A DNA stretch of 64,000 nt from DSAD01 sp036825155 (GCA_036825155.1 DAISYU010000001.1:1-64000), one strand, 5' to 3'; numbered from the stretch's first letter, positions 15,706 to 23,976 are shown. The notes: generated by a model from the sequence alone, not told the origin. Numbers and translations: made by a program.

Positions 15706-17613
15706 ATGGGACTGGTATGGATCAATGACGTTTCAATCAGCTTCGGCGGGGAGATGCTGCTGGATGGGGCCTCCCTCCAGATCGAGGAGGGAGAACGGAT
15801 AGGCCTGCTGGGACGAAACGGCTCCGGGAAGACCACCCTCATGAAACTCATAAACGGGGATATCGATCCGGACACGGGGGACATCATGAGAAGCAGCTCT
15901 CTGAAGGTTGCCATGCTCCCCCAGGAAGTGCCGGACGACCTGCCGGGAACGGTCTATGACGTGGTGGCATCCGGCGGACAGGAACATCTGGAGTTACTCA
16001 AGGCATATCATGACCTCGCTGTAAGAATCACGCAGCAGGGCGATGAACAGGGCATAATCAGAAAGCTCGAACAGGTTCAGCACCAGCTTGAAACATCAGG
16101 GGCATGGCATCATCATCTAAGGGTCGAAGAGGTTATTACCCGCACTGCTCTTGATGGGAATGCCCGATTTTCGGTCCTGTCAGCAGGGTTGAAGCGCAGG
16201 GTCTTTCTTGCCAGGGCCCTGGTGAATGAACCCCATCTCCTGCTGTTGGATGAGCCCACAAACCATCTGGATATCACCTCGATCCTCTGGCTTGAGAAGT
16301 TTCTGCTTACATATGAACATGCTTTCATGTTTGTTTCACATGACCGGACATTTCTGGAAAAGATATCGAAACGCATTGTGGAGATCGATCGAGGCAGGCT
16401 TTTATCGTTTGACTGCGATTACAAGACGTATCTCGGGCGCCGTCAGGCCATGCTGGAGGCGGAAGAGAAGCAGAGAAAGGATTTCGACAAAAAACTTGCA
16501 AAAGAAGAGGTGTGGATAAGACGGGGTATCGAGGCACGCCGCACCAGGAATGAAGGAAGGGTTCGTGCCCTCATGCAGATGCGCAAGGAACGTGAAGCCA
16601 GAAGGTATATCGACGGCACTGCCAGGGTGATGATTCAGGAGGCCGAGCGCAGCGGAAGACTGGTAGCAGATGCAGAAAAGGTCAGCTTCTCCTATGGGGA
16701 CAATGCCATCATCCAGGGGTTCTCCACCACCATACTCCGCGGCGACAAGGTGGGTATCATCGGGCCCAACGGTTCAGGAAAGACCACGCTGCTCAGGGTC
16801 CTCCTGGGAGAGCTCAATCCTCAGCAGGGAAAGATCAGACTGGGTGCCAGGATAAAGATCGCCTATTTTGATCAGCTCAGGGGCCAACTCGATGAGAACC
16901 TGACCCTGAAGGAGAATATTGCCGGAGAAGGCGACAAGGTCTTTGTGGGAGGGGCACCCCGGCACATTGTGGGGTATCTCCAGGACTTTCTCTTCTCAAA
17001 AGAGAAGATTATGTCGCCTGTGAAGACGCTCTCCGGTGGTGAACGCAACCGCCTGCTGCTTGCAAAGCTTTTTTCTGTACCTTCCAATGTCCTGGTCCTG
17101 GACGAGCCTACAAACGATCTCGACGCCGAGACCCTTGAAATGCTTGAAGACAGATTGCTGGAATTCAGCGGTACTGTGTTGTTGGTGAGCCATGACAGGA
17201 CTTTTCTCAATAATGTTGTCACCTCGACCATCGTTTTAGAGGGCAACGGCTCTCTCCAGGAATATGTCGGCGGATACGATGACTGGGTGCGGCAGAGGCC
17301 GATACAGGCCGAGCCTTTAAAAAGTGAGGGTAAGGACGAAAAATCGAAAAGACAGAGACCGGTCAAGGAGAAGACCAAACTCTCCTACAAAGAAACGCGA
17401 GAACTTGAGGAACTGCCGCAACGCATCGATTCACTGGAACAGGAAAAGAATCTTCTCATCGCAACACTGAGCGATCCTGGCTATCAGGTAAACACAGACG
17501 CAAAAACAATAATTGCAGCAAACGACAGGCTGGATGCGCTGGAGCATGAGCTTGACGATGCCTACCAGCGATGGGATGAACTTGAAGAACTGGCCAGGAA
17601 ATTTACGAAGTAA
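15706..17613 (+). CDS. uup: ABC-F family ATPase Uup
   Basis: A soluble ABC-F protein of 635 residues with two ATP-binding cassettes and no membrane segments. Walker A motifs GRNGSGKT and GPNGSGKT, Walker B LLLDEPTNHLD and LVLDEPTNDLD, and two signature sequences (the second LSGGERNRLLLA; the first is a divergent LSAGLKRRVFLA) are present. The C-terminal coiled-coil domain (KTKLSYKETRELEELPQRI onward) is characteristic of Uup, which acts on ribosomes or branched DNA. The first signature has Ala in place of the usual Gly, which is common in ABC-F proteins. I chose the ATG at 15706, five bases after AGGCGG. It stands alone, followed by repeats and a scaffold gap. Confidence 0.92.
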   Translation: MGLVWINDVSISFGGEMLLDGASLQIEEGERIGLLGRNGSGKTTLMKLINGDIDPDTGDIMRSSSLKVAMLPQEVPDDLPGTVYDVVASGGQEHLELLKAYHDLAVRITQQGDEQGIIRKLEQVQHQLETSGAWHHHLRVEEVITRTALDGNARFSVLSAGLKRRVFLARALVNEPHLLLLDEPTNHLDITSILWLEKFLLTYEHAFMFVSHDRTFLEKISKRIVEIDRGRLLSFDCDYKTYLGRRQAMLEAEEKQRKDFDKKLAKEEVWIRRGIEARRTRNEGRVRALMQMRKEREARRYIDGTARVMIQEAERSGRLVADAEKVSFSYGDNAIIQGFSTTILRGDKVGIIGPNGSGKTTLLRVLLGELNPQQGKIRLGARIKIAYFDQLRGQLDENLTLKENIAGEGDKVFVGGAPRHIVGYLQDFLFSKEKIMSPVKTLSGGERNRLLLAKLFSVPSNVLVLDEPTNDLDAETLEMLEDRLLEFSGTVLLVSHDRTFLNNVVTSTIVLEGNGSLQEYVGGYDDWVRQRPIQAEPLKSEGKDEKSKRQRPVKEKTKLSYKETRELEELPQRIDSLEQEKNLLIATLSDPGYQVNTDAKTIIAANDRLDALEHELDDAYQRWDELEELARKFTK

Positions 17614-17634
17614 CGAGAACCTGGGTATAAGGTT

Positions 17635-17650
17635 GAGCAGTGAGCAGTGA
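17635..17650 (+). repeat. Short tandem repeat at gap edge
   Basis: TGAGCAGTGAGCAGTGA is a 7-base unit (TGAGCAG) repeated and cut off by the N run. The array may continue into the gap and explain the assembly break. Confidence 0.6.
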
Positions 17651-17750
17651 NNNNNNNNNNNNNNNNNNNNNNNNNNNNNNNNNNNNNNNNNNNNNNNNNN
17701 NNNNNNNNNNNNNNNNNNNNNNNNNNNNNNNNNNNNNNNNNNNNNNNNNN
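17651..17750. other. Assembly gap of 100 N
   Basis: A run of exactly 100 N marking a gap of unknown true length, flanked on the left by a short tandem repeat and on the right by a possible insertion sequence end. Confidence 0.99.
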
Positions 17751-17791
17751 GGGACATAGGTAATACTTTTAGCTCAGGACATGGGTGAGGC
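17751..17791. mobile_element. Possible insertion-sequence end (IS481-like), truncated by the gap
   Basis: Directly at the gap edge lie two imperfect direct copies, GGGACATAGGTA (17751-17762) and AGGACATGGGTG, 14 bases apart. Pairs of this kind resemble transposase binding sites at the ends of IS481-type elements, as I recall them. The body of the element would lie inside the gap. This is a tentative call from pattern only. Confidence 0.35.
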
Positions 17792-17903
17792 GTGAAGTCT
17801 ATGACCGTTCATCTGGTGGTGTTATTTGTGTCTGAGTCCGGTCTGTTTCCGCTCCCCTGAGCTTGGAAAGCGTCTTTTCATGACCACCTCGTCTTTCCCG
17901 CGG

Positions 17904-17934
17904 CTTGTTGGGCGTAGTTGAAAACGAAGCCTGA
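17904..17934 (+). repeat. Dispersed repeat, diverged copy C
   Basis: This 31-base stretch aligns without gaps to copy A (9891-9921) and differs from it only by transitions (C to T, A to G or G to A) at about eight positions. It ends in CGAAGCCTGA. Confidence 0.4.
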
Positions 17935-18079
17935 AGGCGGGAAACCAGTATAGAGAATGTGTAAGGATTACAGTGCAGGATTGAATCTCTGCTGTGAGAG
18001 GGGTTTCTGTTCCGGTTGCCCGGAATGATCGAATATTACAGGGCTATCTCCCAGAAGACATGTTTCGCTCAATCCCAGG

Positions 18080-18110
18080 CACGCCGCCGGGGATAGGACC
18101 CGGCGGCGTG
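18080..18110 (-). terminator. Perfect hairpin after the membrane protein gene
   Basis: CACGCCGCCGGG and CCCGGCGGCGTG form a perfect 12-bp GC-rich stem around GATAGGA, 27 bases beyond the stop codon of the leftward membrane protein gene. It is a strong hairpin without a T run. Confidence 0.6.
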
Positions 18111-18136
18111 GAAATATCGAAAGGTTTACAAAAATA

Positions 18137-18790
18137 TCAGTAGTTCCACCCGAAGAAGCCGAAGGCCAGGATATTCATGATGATGGGCACTGAATAGATG
18201 AATGCCAGAATGGATATTTTGGCCTTCATGGTCTTGCGGGTTATGACCCAGATGGCACCGCAGAAGAAGTGGAAGTATCCGATCAGGAAGATGAGCCAGA
18301 CTCCGCCGAAGGAGCGGTACCAGAAGGGATATTCCCAGACAAGGTGTCCGCCGTAGTTCAGCAGGCATTCCACGAAGACGCAGAAGACAGAGTATCCTAT
18401 GGCCCAGAACAATTTCTCGGGCATGCCGAGGATCTTCTCCGTAGTGCTTTCCGAGAGCGTATAGTAGTAGATAATGCCCACGAGCAGGAACATGAACATG
18501 ATCTCGATGTTCCATCCCACCATGGTCCTCAAGGCCGTGTCCCCGGGCGTGGTCCAGAAGGCCGAGCGCTGGGTGAAGTGGAGCACCCAGCCGTTCCATG
18601 TTTCATTGAAGAAATCGATGCCGAAGATGGTCAGTCCGGCAAACACTGCATCCCAGTTGCCGGTCTGCCTCGCAAGTCGTAACTCTTTGGAATAGACATA
18701 GAATACAATCGCCAGCAGAGGGATAATGTACCACTTGACCATGGAAAAGTCCCTGAGTCCATCTAAGGCCTGTAATGTTGCCTGCGTCAT
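18137..18790 (-). CDS. Integral membrane protein, 217 aa, unknown
   Basis: I do not recognise this protein. It is very hydrophobic and aromatic, with about six predicted membrane segments (around residues 18-33, 48-62, 85-108, 125-145, 157-178 and 185-212). It contains many Trp, Phe and Tyr residues and conserved-looking polar spots in the membrane (FFNETWNGW, about 58-66; a His in FTQR and another in GGHLVWEYPFW). AAAGAGGAGG precedes the ATG. The TetR gene 45 bases upstream on the same strand is almost certainly co-transcribed, so this is a TetR-controlled membrane protein, perhaps a transporter or a membrane-bound lipid enzyme. Confidence 0.75.
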   Translation of the reverse strand: MTQATLQALDGLRDFSMVKWYIIPLLAIVFYVYSKELRLARQTGNWDAVFAGLTIFGIDFFNETWNGWVLHFTQRSAFWTTPGDTALRTMVGWNIEIMFMFLLVGIIYYYTLSESTTEKILGMPEKLFWAIGYSVFCVFVECLLNYGGHLVWEYPFWYRSFGGVWLIFLIGYFHFFCGAIWVITRKTMKAKISILAFIYSVPIIMNILAFGFFGWNY

Positions 18791-18835
18791 AAATACCTCC
18801 TCTTTCCCCTTGTTATTTCAAACAACTGCAGATAA

Positions 18836-19435
18836 CTATGCGTGTGAGACCTGTTGGTCTCTGCACAATCCCCTCAAAATGATCTTCAGCCCTTCATCAT
18901 ACATGCGGACAGACGATATCCCTTCTGATTTCACATAGGTCTTGATAAGAAACATGATATAGATGGAAAAGAAGAGTTCGGTCGTGTGGTCCACATCCAC
19001 CGGATAGAAACGTCCCTCCTCGATCCCCTGAACCAGGATGCTCTTGATCAGTTGCATGGCGCCGAAGTTGATTTCATAAAAGCGGTCTTCTCGTGGAGTG
19101 AGGGTGAAGATGTTCGGGTCTTTCATGCAGATGGCACGAAGGTCTTCCTCGCCGGCAAGGTATGCAAAAGACTCTTTTGCCATGACAGAGAATTTCTCGA
19201 CCACATCATCTGTTTCGCCAATGGCCCTGGCTACCGAATCACGCCATCGCTCAAGGGCTCTGCTCACGGTCTTCTCATAGAGATCCCGCTTGTTCTTCAC
19301 GTAGAAGTAGAGGTTGCTTTTTGTCATGCCGACCTTTTCCGCTACATCCTCCACGGTGGTCTTCTTGTATCCGTAGAGGGCAAATAGCTTCAATGCGGCA
19401 TCAAAGATCTCGTTTTGTTTCTCACCCTTATTCAT
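18836..19435 (-). CDS. TetR family transcriptional regulator
   Basis: A 199-residue repressor. The TetR DNA-binding domain is at residues 7-55 (IFDAALKLFALYGYKKTTVEDVAEKVGMTKSNLYFYVKNK), followed by a helical ligand domain. It lies directly upstream of the membrane protein gene and shares its transcript. Its own promoter (19449-19477) carries an inverted repeat whose arms cover the -35 and -10, so it most likely represses itself and the membrane protein. The predicted transcript start is only about seven bases from the ATG, so the mRNA is almost leaderless and lacks a strong ribosome binding site. Confidence 0.9.
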   Translation of the reverse strand: MNKGEKQNEIFDAALKLFALYGYKKTTVEDVAEKVGMTKSNLYFYVKNKRDLYEKTVSRALERWRDSVARAIGETDDVVEKFSVMAKESFAYLAGEEDLRAICMKDPNIFTLTPREDRFYEINFGAMQLIKSILVQGIEEGRFYPVDVDHTTELFFSIYIMFLIKTYVKSEGISSVRMYDEGLKIILRGLCRDQQVSHA

Positions 19436-19446
19436 GACCTGATTTA

Positions 19447-19477
19447 GACTATTAGAACAAATGAATCAAATAGTCAA
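19447..19477 (-). promoter_or_regulatory. Promoter and overlapping TetR operator
   Basis: On the minus strand, TTGACT (19477-19472), a 17-base spacer and TAATAG (19454-19449) make a good promoter for the TetR/membrane protein operon. The inverted repeat GACTATT (19447-19453) / AATAGTC (19469-19475) embeds both hexamers, as expected for an autorepressed TetR gene. Confidence 0.65.
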
Positions 19478-19568
19478 TAAGTATAGATATTAATCAGGGG
19501 AGGACTGGAATCGAGGCGCAAAATGGAAATAATCGAGATGTGGGGCGCAAGATCTTTATGTGTAAATG

Positions 19569-19600
19569 GAATCCAGTATCCAGAATTCAGAAGCCAGAAT
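19569..19600 (+). repeat. Dispersed repeat of the CAGTATCC type, copy 2
   Basis: AATCCAGTATCCAGAATTC begins this copy, followed by AGAAGCCAGAATA. It matches 15475-15497. The unit GAATYCAG is itself partly repeated within it. Confidence 0.45.
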
Positions 19601-19639
19601 AACTAATAGTCAAGATTTGGGGAACAAGAACCCAGGCAT

Positions 19640-19670
19640 CCTGCTTCGCCTTCGGCTATGCAGGACAAGG
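19640..19670 (-). repeat. Dispersed repeat, copy B (inverted)
   Basis: Read on the minus strand it contains GCATAGCCGAAGGCGAAGC, identical to the core of copy A (9891-9921). Flanks differ by two to three bases. Confidence 0.6.
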
Positions 19671-20006
19671 GCCGAGCCAGTTAGGTCCAGACCTGAGGCA
19701 GTAAAGACAGAAAGCTCAGGATCTCAGTCAGTAGGCAGAAGTGAAGACCCTAAAAACTAATCGGGACTTGGGGAAGATGAACCCTCTATAAAAAAGAATC
19801 CAGACGTGGGTCCGTGATGCAGCGCCTGAAGTGGTGTTAAACCCCTGGATGCCAGGCCGAAGAGCCTTAAGATCATCCGTTTTGGCCAGGAGCTGAAGAG
19901 TATGAAACAAACAAGGCATGAATAATATGATTGTATGAAAATACGCGGAAAATCGGTATACTGTTGCAGCAGTTTTGATTTTCTATTTTATGACAAGGAG
20001 GTGCAC

Positions 20007-21149
20007 ATGGACTTTGAATTGAATGACGAACAGCGTTTGCTCCAGGAGACCGTACAGAAATTTTCGCTCAAAGAGATCTCCCCGTTTGTGAAGAAGATGG
20101 ATGAAGAAGAGATCTTTATCGAAGAATTGTGGGACAAAGCTGCAGATGTGGGGTTTGTGGGTATGGGCATATCGCCGGAGTATGGTGGTACCCTGAACGA
20201 CTACCTTTCCTTAGGGATCATGGCCGAAGAGGTGAGTAAGATTGATCCTGGTGTTGCCGTGGTAATCGGTGCACATTCCGTCCTGTGCGGTGACAATATT
20301 GCCCGCAACGGGACACAGGAGCAGAAGGAAAAGTATCTTCCCCTGCTGGCAAGCGGAGAAAGACGGGGCTGTATGGGTATCACCGAACCAGGTGCCGGCT
20401 CTGATGCCATCTCCATCAAGACCAGGGCAAGAAAAGAGGGTCATGAATATATACTCAATGGTACCAAAACATTCATCTCCAATGCACCGTTTGCTGATAT
20501 TGCACTTATCTATGCCACCACTGATCCAAGCCTCGGGATTCAGGGGTTGTGTGCCTTTATTGTCGAGAAGGATTTCCCCGGCTACCAGGCCGGCAAGAAG
20601 TTTTCAAAGATGGGGCTTCGCTCATCACCCACCGGAGAGATCATCCTTGAAGACTGCCGTGTGCCACAGGAAAATCTGCTCGGAGGTGTTGAGGGAACAG
20701 GGCTGAAGATCATGTTCTCGGGGCTCGATATAGAGCGGTTCTTGTGGAGTGCCCAGGCCATAGGCATAGCTCAGGCAGCTTTTGATGCAGCGCTGAAGTA
20801 TGCCAAGGAGCGGGAACAGTTTTCCCGGCCCATCTTTCATTTCCAGATGATACAGGACAAACTCGCAAATATGCTTGTAGAGATCGAGGCATCGAGGCTC
20901 CTTGACTACAAAGGCCTGACCTATTGGGACAGGAGAGATTTCAGGAAAACCAGGATGCTGGCCGCCATGGTCAAACTTTACGCCTGTGAGATGGTGAACA
21001 GGGTCACAGCCGAAGCAGTGCATATTCACGGGGGGTATGGGTATATGAAAGAGTTTCTGGTTGAAAAATATATGCGTGATGCCAAGGTATATGCCATCGG
21101 GGCAGGTACGAGCGAGGTGCAGAAACTCATCATTGCCAACTACTTGTGA
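20007..21149 (+). CDS. Acyl-CoA dehydrogenase (isovaleryl-CoA dehydrogenase-like active site)
   Basis: An FAD-dependent acyl-CoA dehydrogenase of 380 residues, introducing the alpha-beta double bond into an acyl-CoA and passing electrons to electron transfer flavoprotein. The signature GCMGITEPGAGSDA (121-134) and C-terminal VHIHGGYGYMKEF are clear. The usual catalytic Glu position near the end reads IGAGTSE (364-370), with Ala366 where short- and medium-chain enzymes have Glu. Instead GLDIERF provides Glu243, as in isovaleryl-CoA dehydrogenase (Glu254). This suggests a branched- or long-chain-type active site. I chose the ATG at 20007, five bases after AAGGAGG; the earlier in-frame start at 19935 lies upstream of that site. 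Confidence 0.92.
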   Translation: MDFELNDEQRLLQETVQKFSLKEISPFVKKMDEEEIFIEELWDKAADVGFVGMGISPEYGGTLNDYLSLGIMAEEVSKIDPGVAVVIGAHSVLCGDNIARNGTQEQKEKYLPLLASGERRGCMGITEPGAGSDAISIKTRARKEGHEYILNGTKTFISNAPFADIALIYATTDPSLGIQGLCAFIVEKDFPGYQAGKKFSKMGLRSSPTGEIILEDCRVPQENLLGGVEGTGLKIMFSGLDIERFLWSAQAIGIAQAAFDAALKYAKEREQFSRPIFHFQMIQDKLANMLVEIEASRLLDYKGLTYWDRRDFRKTRMLAAMVKLYACEMVNRVTAEAVHIHGGYGYMKEFLVEKYMRDAKVYAIGAGTSEVQKLIIANYL

Positions 21150-21529
21150 GCTGCCAGGCAGATTCCCGGTATTGGCTTCACTTGACAGGAAAAGGAGATC
21201 AATCTGATTAGTCCCTGAAACGGTAACTTATCTTCTCTCGTACAATTGAGCCAGAGATCTCAAGTGCTGGATGCTGAGCATCAGTGATTTGGTCGATGAG
21301 AGGAGATGTTTTCACTATTAAGGCAGACCTTGATTTCTCCCTGTCTGGAATTATTATTTTAACATTATAGCCCACTCTTTGTTGCCCCCTTTAACAAGAT
21401 AATGTCCGGATAAAATCAGCACCCTTTTTTTGTCCGATGAACTGTATAAGGGTGTCTCTGTCTCCCCGATGAAATGGATTGTAAAAAGGATCTTGCCGGT
21501 AATCTTAATGAGGCAAAAGGAAAATACCC
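21150..21529. other. Intergenic region, no feature seen
   Basis: About 380 bases between the acyl-CoA dehydrogenase and the next TetR promoter. I see no gene, RNA or repeat in it. Confidence 0.5.
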
Positions 21530-21564
21530 TTGACTAGAACATTATTCTAGAATAAAATTCTAAT
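21530..21564 (+). promoter_or_regulatory. Promoter with nested TetR-type palindromes
   Basis: TTGACT (21530-21535), a 17-base spacer and TAAAAT (21553-21558) form a promoter whose start site would fall at or next to the ATG (21565). The segment contains the palindrome ATTCTAGAAT (21544-21553) and the inverted repeat TAGAAT-AAA-ATTCTA (21548-21562), likely operator sites for the regulator it drives. Confidence 0.6.
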
Positions 21565-22182
21565 ATGAAAATAGAGAAAACCCTGTCGACAAAGACCCGC
21601 ACGCGCAGGGAACTGATTATCCGTGCAGCTCTGGCATGTTTTACCGAGATCGGGTATGCCGCAACAAACATGGCGGATATTCGCAGCAGGTCCGGAGCGA
21701 GTACCGGAAGCATCTATCACCATTTCAAGAGCAAGGAACAGCTGGCAAGAGCCGTATACCTTGAGGGGATACGTGATTATCAGGAGGGGTTCCTCTCTGC
21801 ACTGGAGAAGTATGGGGATGCGTCCGAAGCGATCCTTGAGATTATTACCTATCATTTAACCTGGGTGGAACAAAACCCCGACTGGTCCCGGTTCCTGTTT
21901 CTGATGCGACACGCTGATTTCATGGGGAATGCGCAGGATGAGTTCAACGTACTGAATGCAAACTTCTTTCGCTGTGTTTCCATGTGGTTTCTGCAGCAGG
22001 TAAAAACCGGTTCCATCAGGAGCATGCCAACAGATCTCTCAATAGCCGTTCTCCTTGGGCCATGCCAGGAATATACGCGGTTGTATATCGACGGAAAGGC
22101 ATGCACACCACCTGGACAAGCTGCCGGTGAGCTTGCTTTAGCTGCCTGGAATGCCCTGAGGTCGGAGACGTCTGTTGAGTGA
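21565..22182 (+). CDS. TetR/AcrR family transcriptional regulator
   Basis: A 205-residue TetR repressor. The helix-turn-helix domain lies at residues 13-60 (ELIIRAALACFTEIGYAATNMADIRSRSG), with the GSIYHHFKSKEQLA motif typical of the family. No ribosome binding site precedes the ATG, and the promoter predicts a transcript starting at the ATG, so it may be translated from leaderless mRNA. It lies 49 bases upstream of a MaoC-like hydratase gene, its probable target. Confidence 0.9.
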   Translation: MKIEKTLSTKTRTRRELIIRAALACFTEIGYAATNMADIRSRSGASTGSIYHHFKSKEQLARAVYLEGIRDYQEGFLSALEKYGDASEAILEIITYHLTWVEQNPDWSRFLFLMRHADFMGNAQDEFNVLNANFFRCVSMWFLQQVKTGSIRSMPTDLSIAVLLGPCQEYTRLYIDGKACTPPGQAAGELALAAWNALRSETSVE

Positions 22183-22231
22183 AACTGGATCTGTAATCAG
22201 GAAAAGTATGGCGTTCATATAAGGGGTCATT

Positions 22232-23137
22232 ATGGATGCAACATTACTTAAGAACTGCCAGGAACATACGCCGCTTCCCTGGATATATGTGAGGGGTCTT
22301 CTGAGACGGCGGACAGGACTGCGGGAGAATGAACAGCTCCCTGTGTTGAAACTCGAACAGCTCCGCGTTCAGACCGACAAGAAGCACCTGGGAACATATC
22401 TCAAAGCATGCGGGCTTTCTCCCGGACCAAGCCTCCCCGTGCTCTATCCCCTTATGGTAACATTCCCGCTCCATATGAGGATTCTGACCCATCCGGCATT
22501 TCCCCTTAAGTATGTGAACATGCTGCAGCTGAGAAACCATGTAGTTCAGTACAGATCCATAGGCATCCACGAGAGCATGGATGCTATGTGTGAGATTCTG
22601 AACCGGAGAAATGTCATGAAGGGCCTGGAATTTGATCTGTATACCGCATTCAGCTCTGATGGAGAGATCCTCTGGGAGAACATCAACACCTATTTTTTCC
22701 CGGGATCGTACGGTGAACCGGCTGCAGCACTGCCGCGCGTGTCTTTTGAACCTGTTACTAAAGATGCACCGGCAATGACCTGGATTATGCCTGCAAAAGG
22801 GGGCTTTCGCTTTGCACTGATCTCAGGAGACTATAACGGCATTCACTACTTTGCACCGTATGCACGCATGTTCGGGTTCAAGCGTGATTTCGCCCATGGA
22901 CAGTTTTCGGTTCTTAAGTGCCTTGAACACCTTCCCGAGATATCTGGTGATTACCCGGTAAGAATCGATGTGGCCTTGAAAGGACCGGTGTACTATTCCA
23001 GCGAGGTGGTGATGAAGTATAACCCATGCCTTACGGGTTACCGCTTTGATCTCTACTGCGGGGACATGAAAAGGCCATGCATACTCGGCAGTATCAGGAA
23101 TGTAGAAAAGGGCAGCGGATTGATCTCGGATTTTTAA
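22232..23137 (+). CDS. MaoC-like (hydratase 2 / hotdog) dehydratase
   Basis: A 301-residue hotdog-fold protein. The C-terminal half contains a hydratase-2 motif: SGDYNGIHYFAPYARMFGF with the following HG (FAHG), where Asp and His are the catalytic residues (about residues 199-221). Usual family members have SGDxNPLH; here Gly replaces the Pro. The N-terminal half (30-140) looks like a second, degenerate hotdog unit without catalytic residues. The likely reaction is reversible hydration of an enoyl-CoA or enoyl-ACP. It follows a TetR gene by 49 bases and is followed 45 bases on by a small protein; together they look like one operon of lipid metabolism. Confidence 0.82.
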   Translation: MDATLLKNCQEHTPLPWIYVRGLLRRRTGLRENEQLPVLKLEQLRVQTDKKHLGTYLKACGLSPGPSLPVLYPLMVTFPLHMRILTHPAFPLKYVNMLQLRNHVVQYRSIGIHESMDAMCEILNRRNVMKGLEFDLYTAFSSDGEILWENINTYFFPGSYGEPAAALPRVSFEPVTKDAPAMTWIMPAKGGFRFALISGDYNGIHYFAPYARMFGFKRDFAHGQFSVLKCLEHLPEISGDYPVRIDVALKGPVYYSSEVVMKYNPCLTGYRFDLYCGDMKRPCILGSIRNVEKGSGLISDF

Positions 23138-23182
23138 CAAGATCCAAACCATTAGATCGTCGATTCGGGGAAGGGGGCTGTC

Positions 23183-23707
23183 ATGAAAGGAAAAGAGTCT
23201 TTTGAGAAAAAGAAGCTGATCGAGCTTCTGAACAAATGCTGGATGACCCATGACGGGATGTGGTTCTACAGCTGTCTGAACGAGTGCGGGATAGTCACGG
23301 CGAACAAGCTGAACAAGTCGGCTATTTCTTTGCTGGCCCCCATAGAAGTAGGCAGAATGAAAAGATATTGCGGCCTGGATAAAGAGAGGATCGAGACATT
23401 TGATGAGTTCAAGGAATTCTTTTCCTGTGTAACGGAGTTGTTTGTCCCGGATTTCATGAATGCAGCCATGAGTTTCCCGGGCAGGGATATCATGCGCTGG
23501 GAGTTCGGGCCGGAGGGATGTTTTGCCTATAAGGGAATGAATACTATCGGGGTTATAAAAGAATATGACTGCGGGGTCCTCTACCGGATAGAATGCTGGC
23601 TGAAGAATCTGGGGATTCAATACAGGATGGATCCTGAGATTCACACGTGCCTGATGCTGGAAAAAGGCGCATGCAGCGGTGAATTTGTATTGGACCTGGA
23701 TGGTTAG
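23183..23707 (+). CDS. DUF6125-like small protein, 174 aa
   Basis: A soluble protein with several Cys and Trp residues and no signal peptide. The start FEKKKLIELLNKCWMTHDGMWFYSCLNECG and the following ISLLAPIEVGRMKRYCG resemble, as I recall, proteins annotated as DUF6125 or L-2-amino-thiazoline-4-carboxylic acid hydrolase-like. This is a low-confidence family match. Cys residues at GPEGCFAY, YDCGV, IECW and HTCLML could bind a metal. GGGGAAGGGGG lies upstream. It is the third gene of a TetR/hydratase set, so a role in fatty-acid or CoA metabolism is plausible. Confidence 0.65.
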   Translation: MKGKESFEKKKLIELLNKCWMTHDGMWFYSCLNECGIVTANKLNKSAISLLAPIEVGRMKRYCGLDKERIETFDEFKEFFSCVTELFVPDFMNAAMSFPGRDIMRWEFGPEGCFAYKGMNTIGVIKEYDCGVLYRIECWLKNLGIQYRMDPEIHTCLMLEKGACSGEFVLDLDG

Positions 23708-23976
23708 TGCGAAAAGTCCTGGGTTCACGAAAACTGAACTGCCGTACGATTGAAAGAGGTGGTTCTCCCGAAGGTTTGTCTGTGGATATCCGAGCGCTTT
23801 CCGGTCGTGCATTTATAAACAGGGTATTATTTACACGGGACACAATTTTTTGCTGGCTTTCTGCTGGGAATACGCTATAAGCCGGATACAGAAATCTTGG
23901 CGCCACCTTCAAAGGCATCCATACCCGATCCTTTGTGTGTCTGCGAGATGTTAACTATTAGCAAAGGGGAATCAGT

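Larger units (their letters stand above)
17614..18079. other. Gap-containing intergenic region with possible IS end
   Basis: This stretch carries a GAGCAGT tandem run (17635-17650), the second scaffold gap, a possible IS end (17751-17791), a diverged dispersed repeat (17904-17934) and otherwise no gene I can support. On the minus strand, 17820-17945 reads as an open frame ending at a stop codon near 17822, possibly the tail of a lost transposase. Confidence 0.45.
19478..20006. other. Intergenic region with dispersed repeats
   Basis: About 530 bases without a supported gene. It carries the CAGTATCC-type repeat (19569-19600), an inverted copy of the GCATAGCCGAAGG repeat (19640-19670) and degenerate TTGGGGAA units. 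The start of the acyl-CoA dehydrogenase transcript must lie near its right end. Confidence 0.55.

Noticed and set aside
22823..23812. Minus-strand frame of 329 codons overlapping the hydratase and small protein genes
   Set aside because: Antisense to two credible genes with ribosome binding sites; no motif or binding site of its own.
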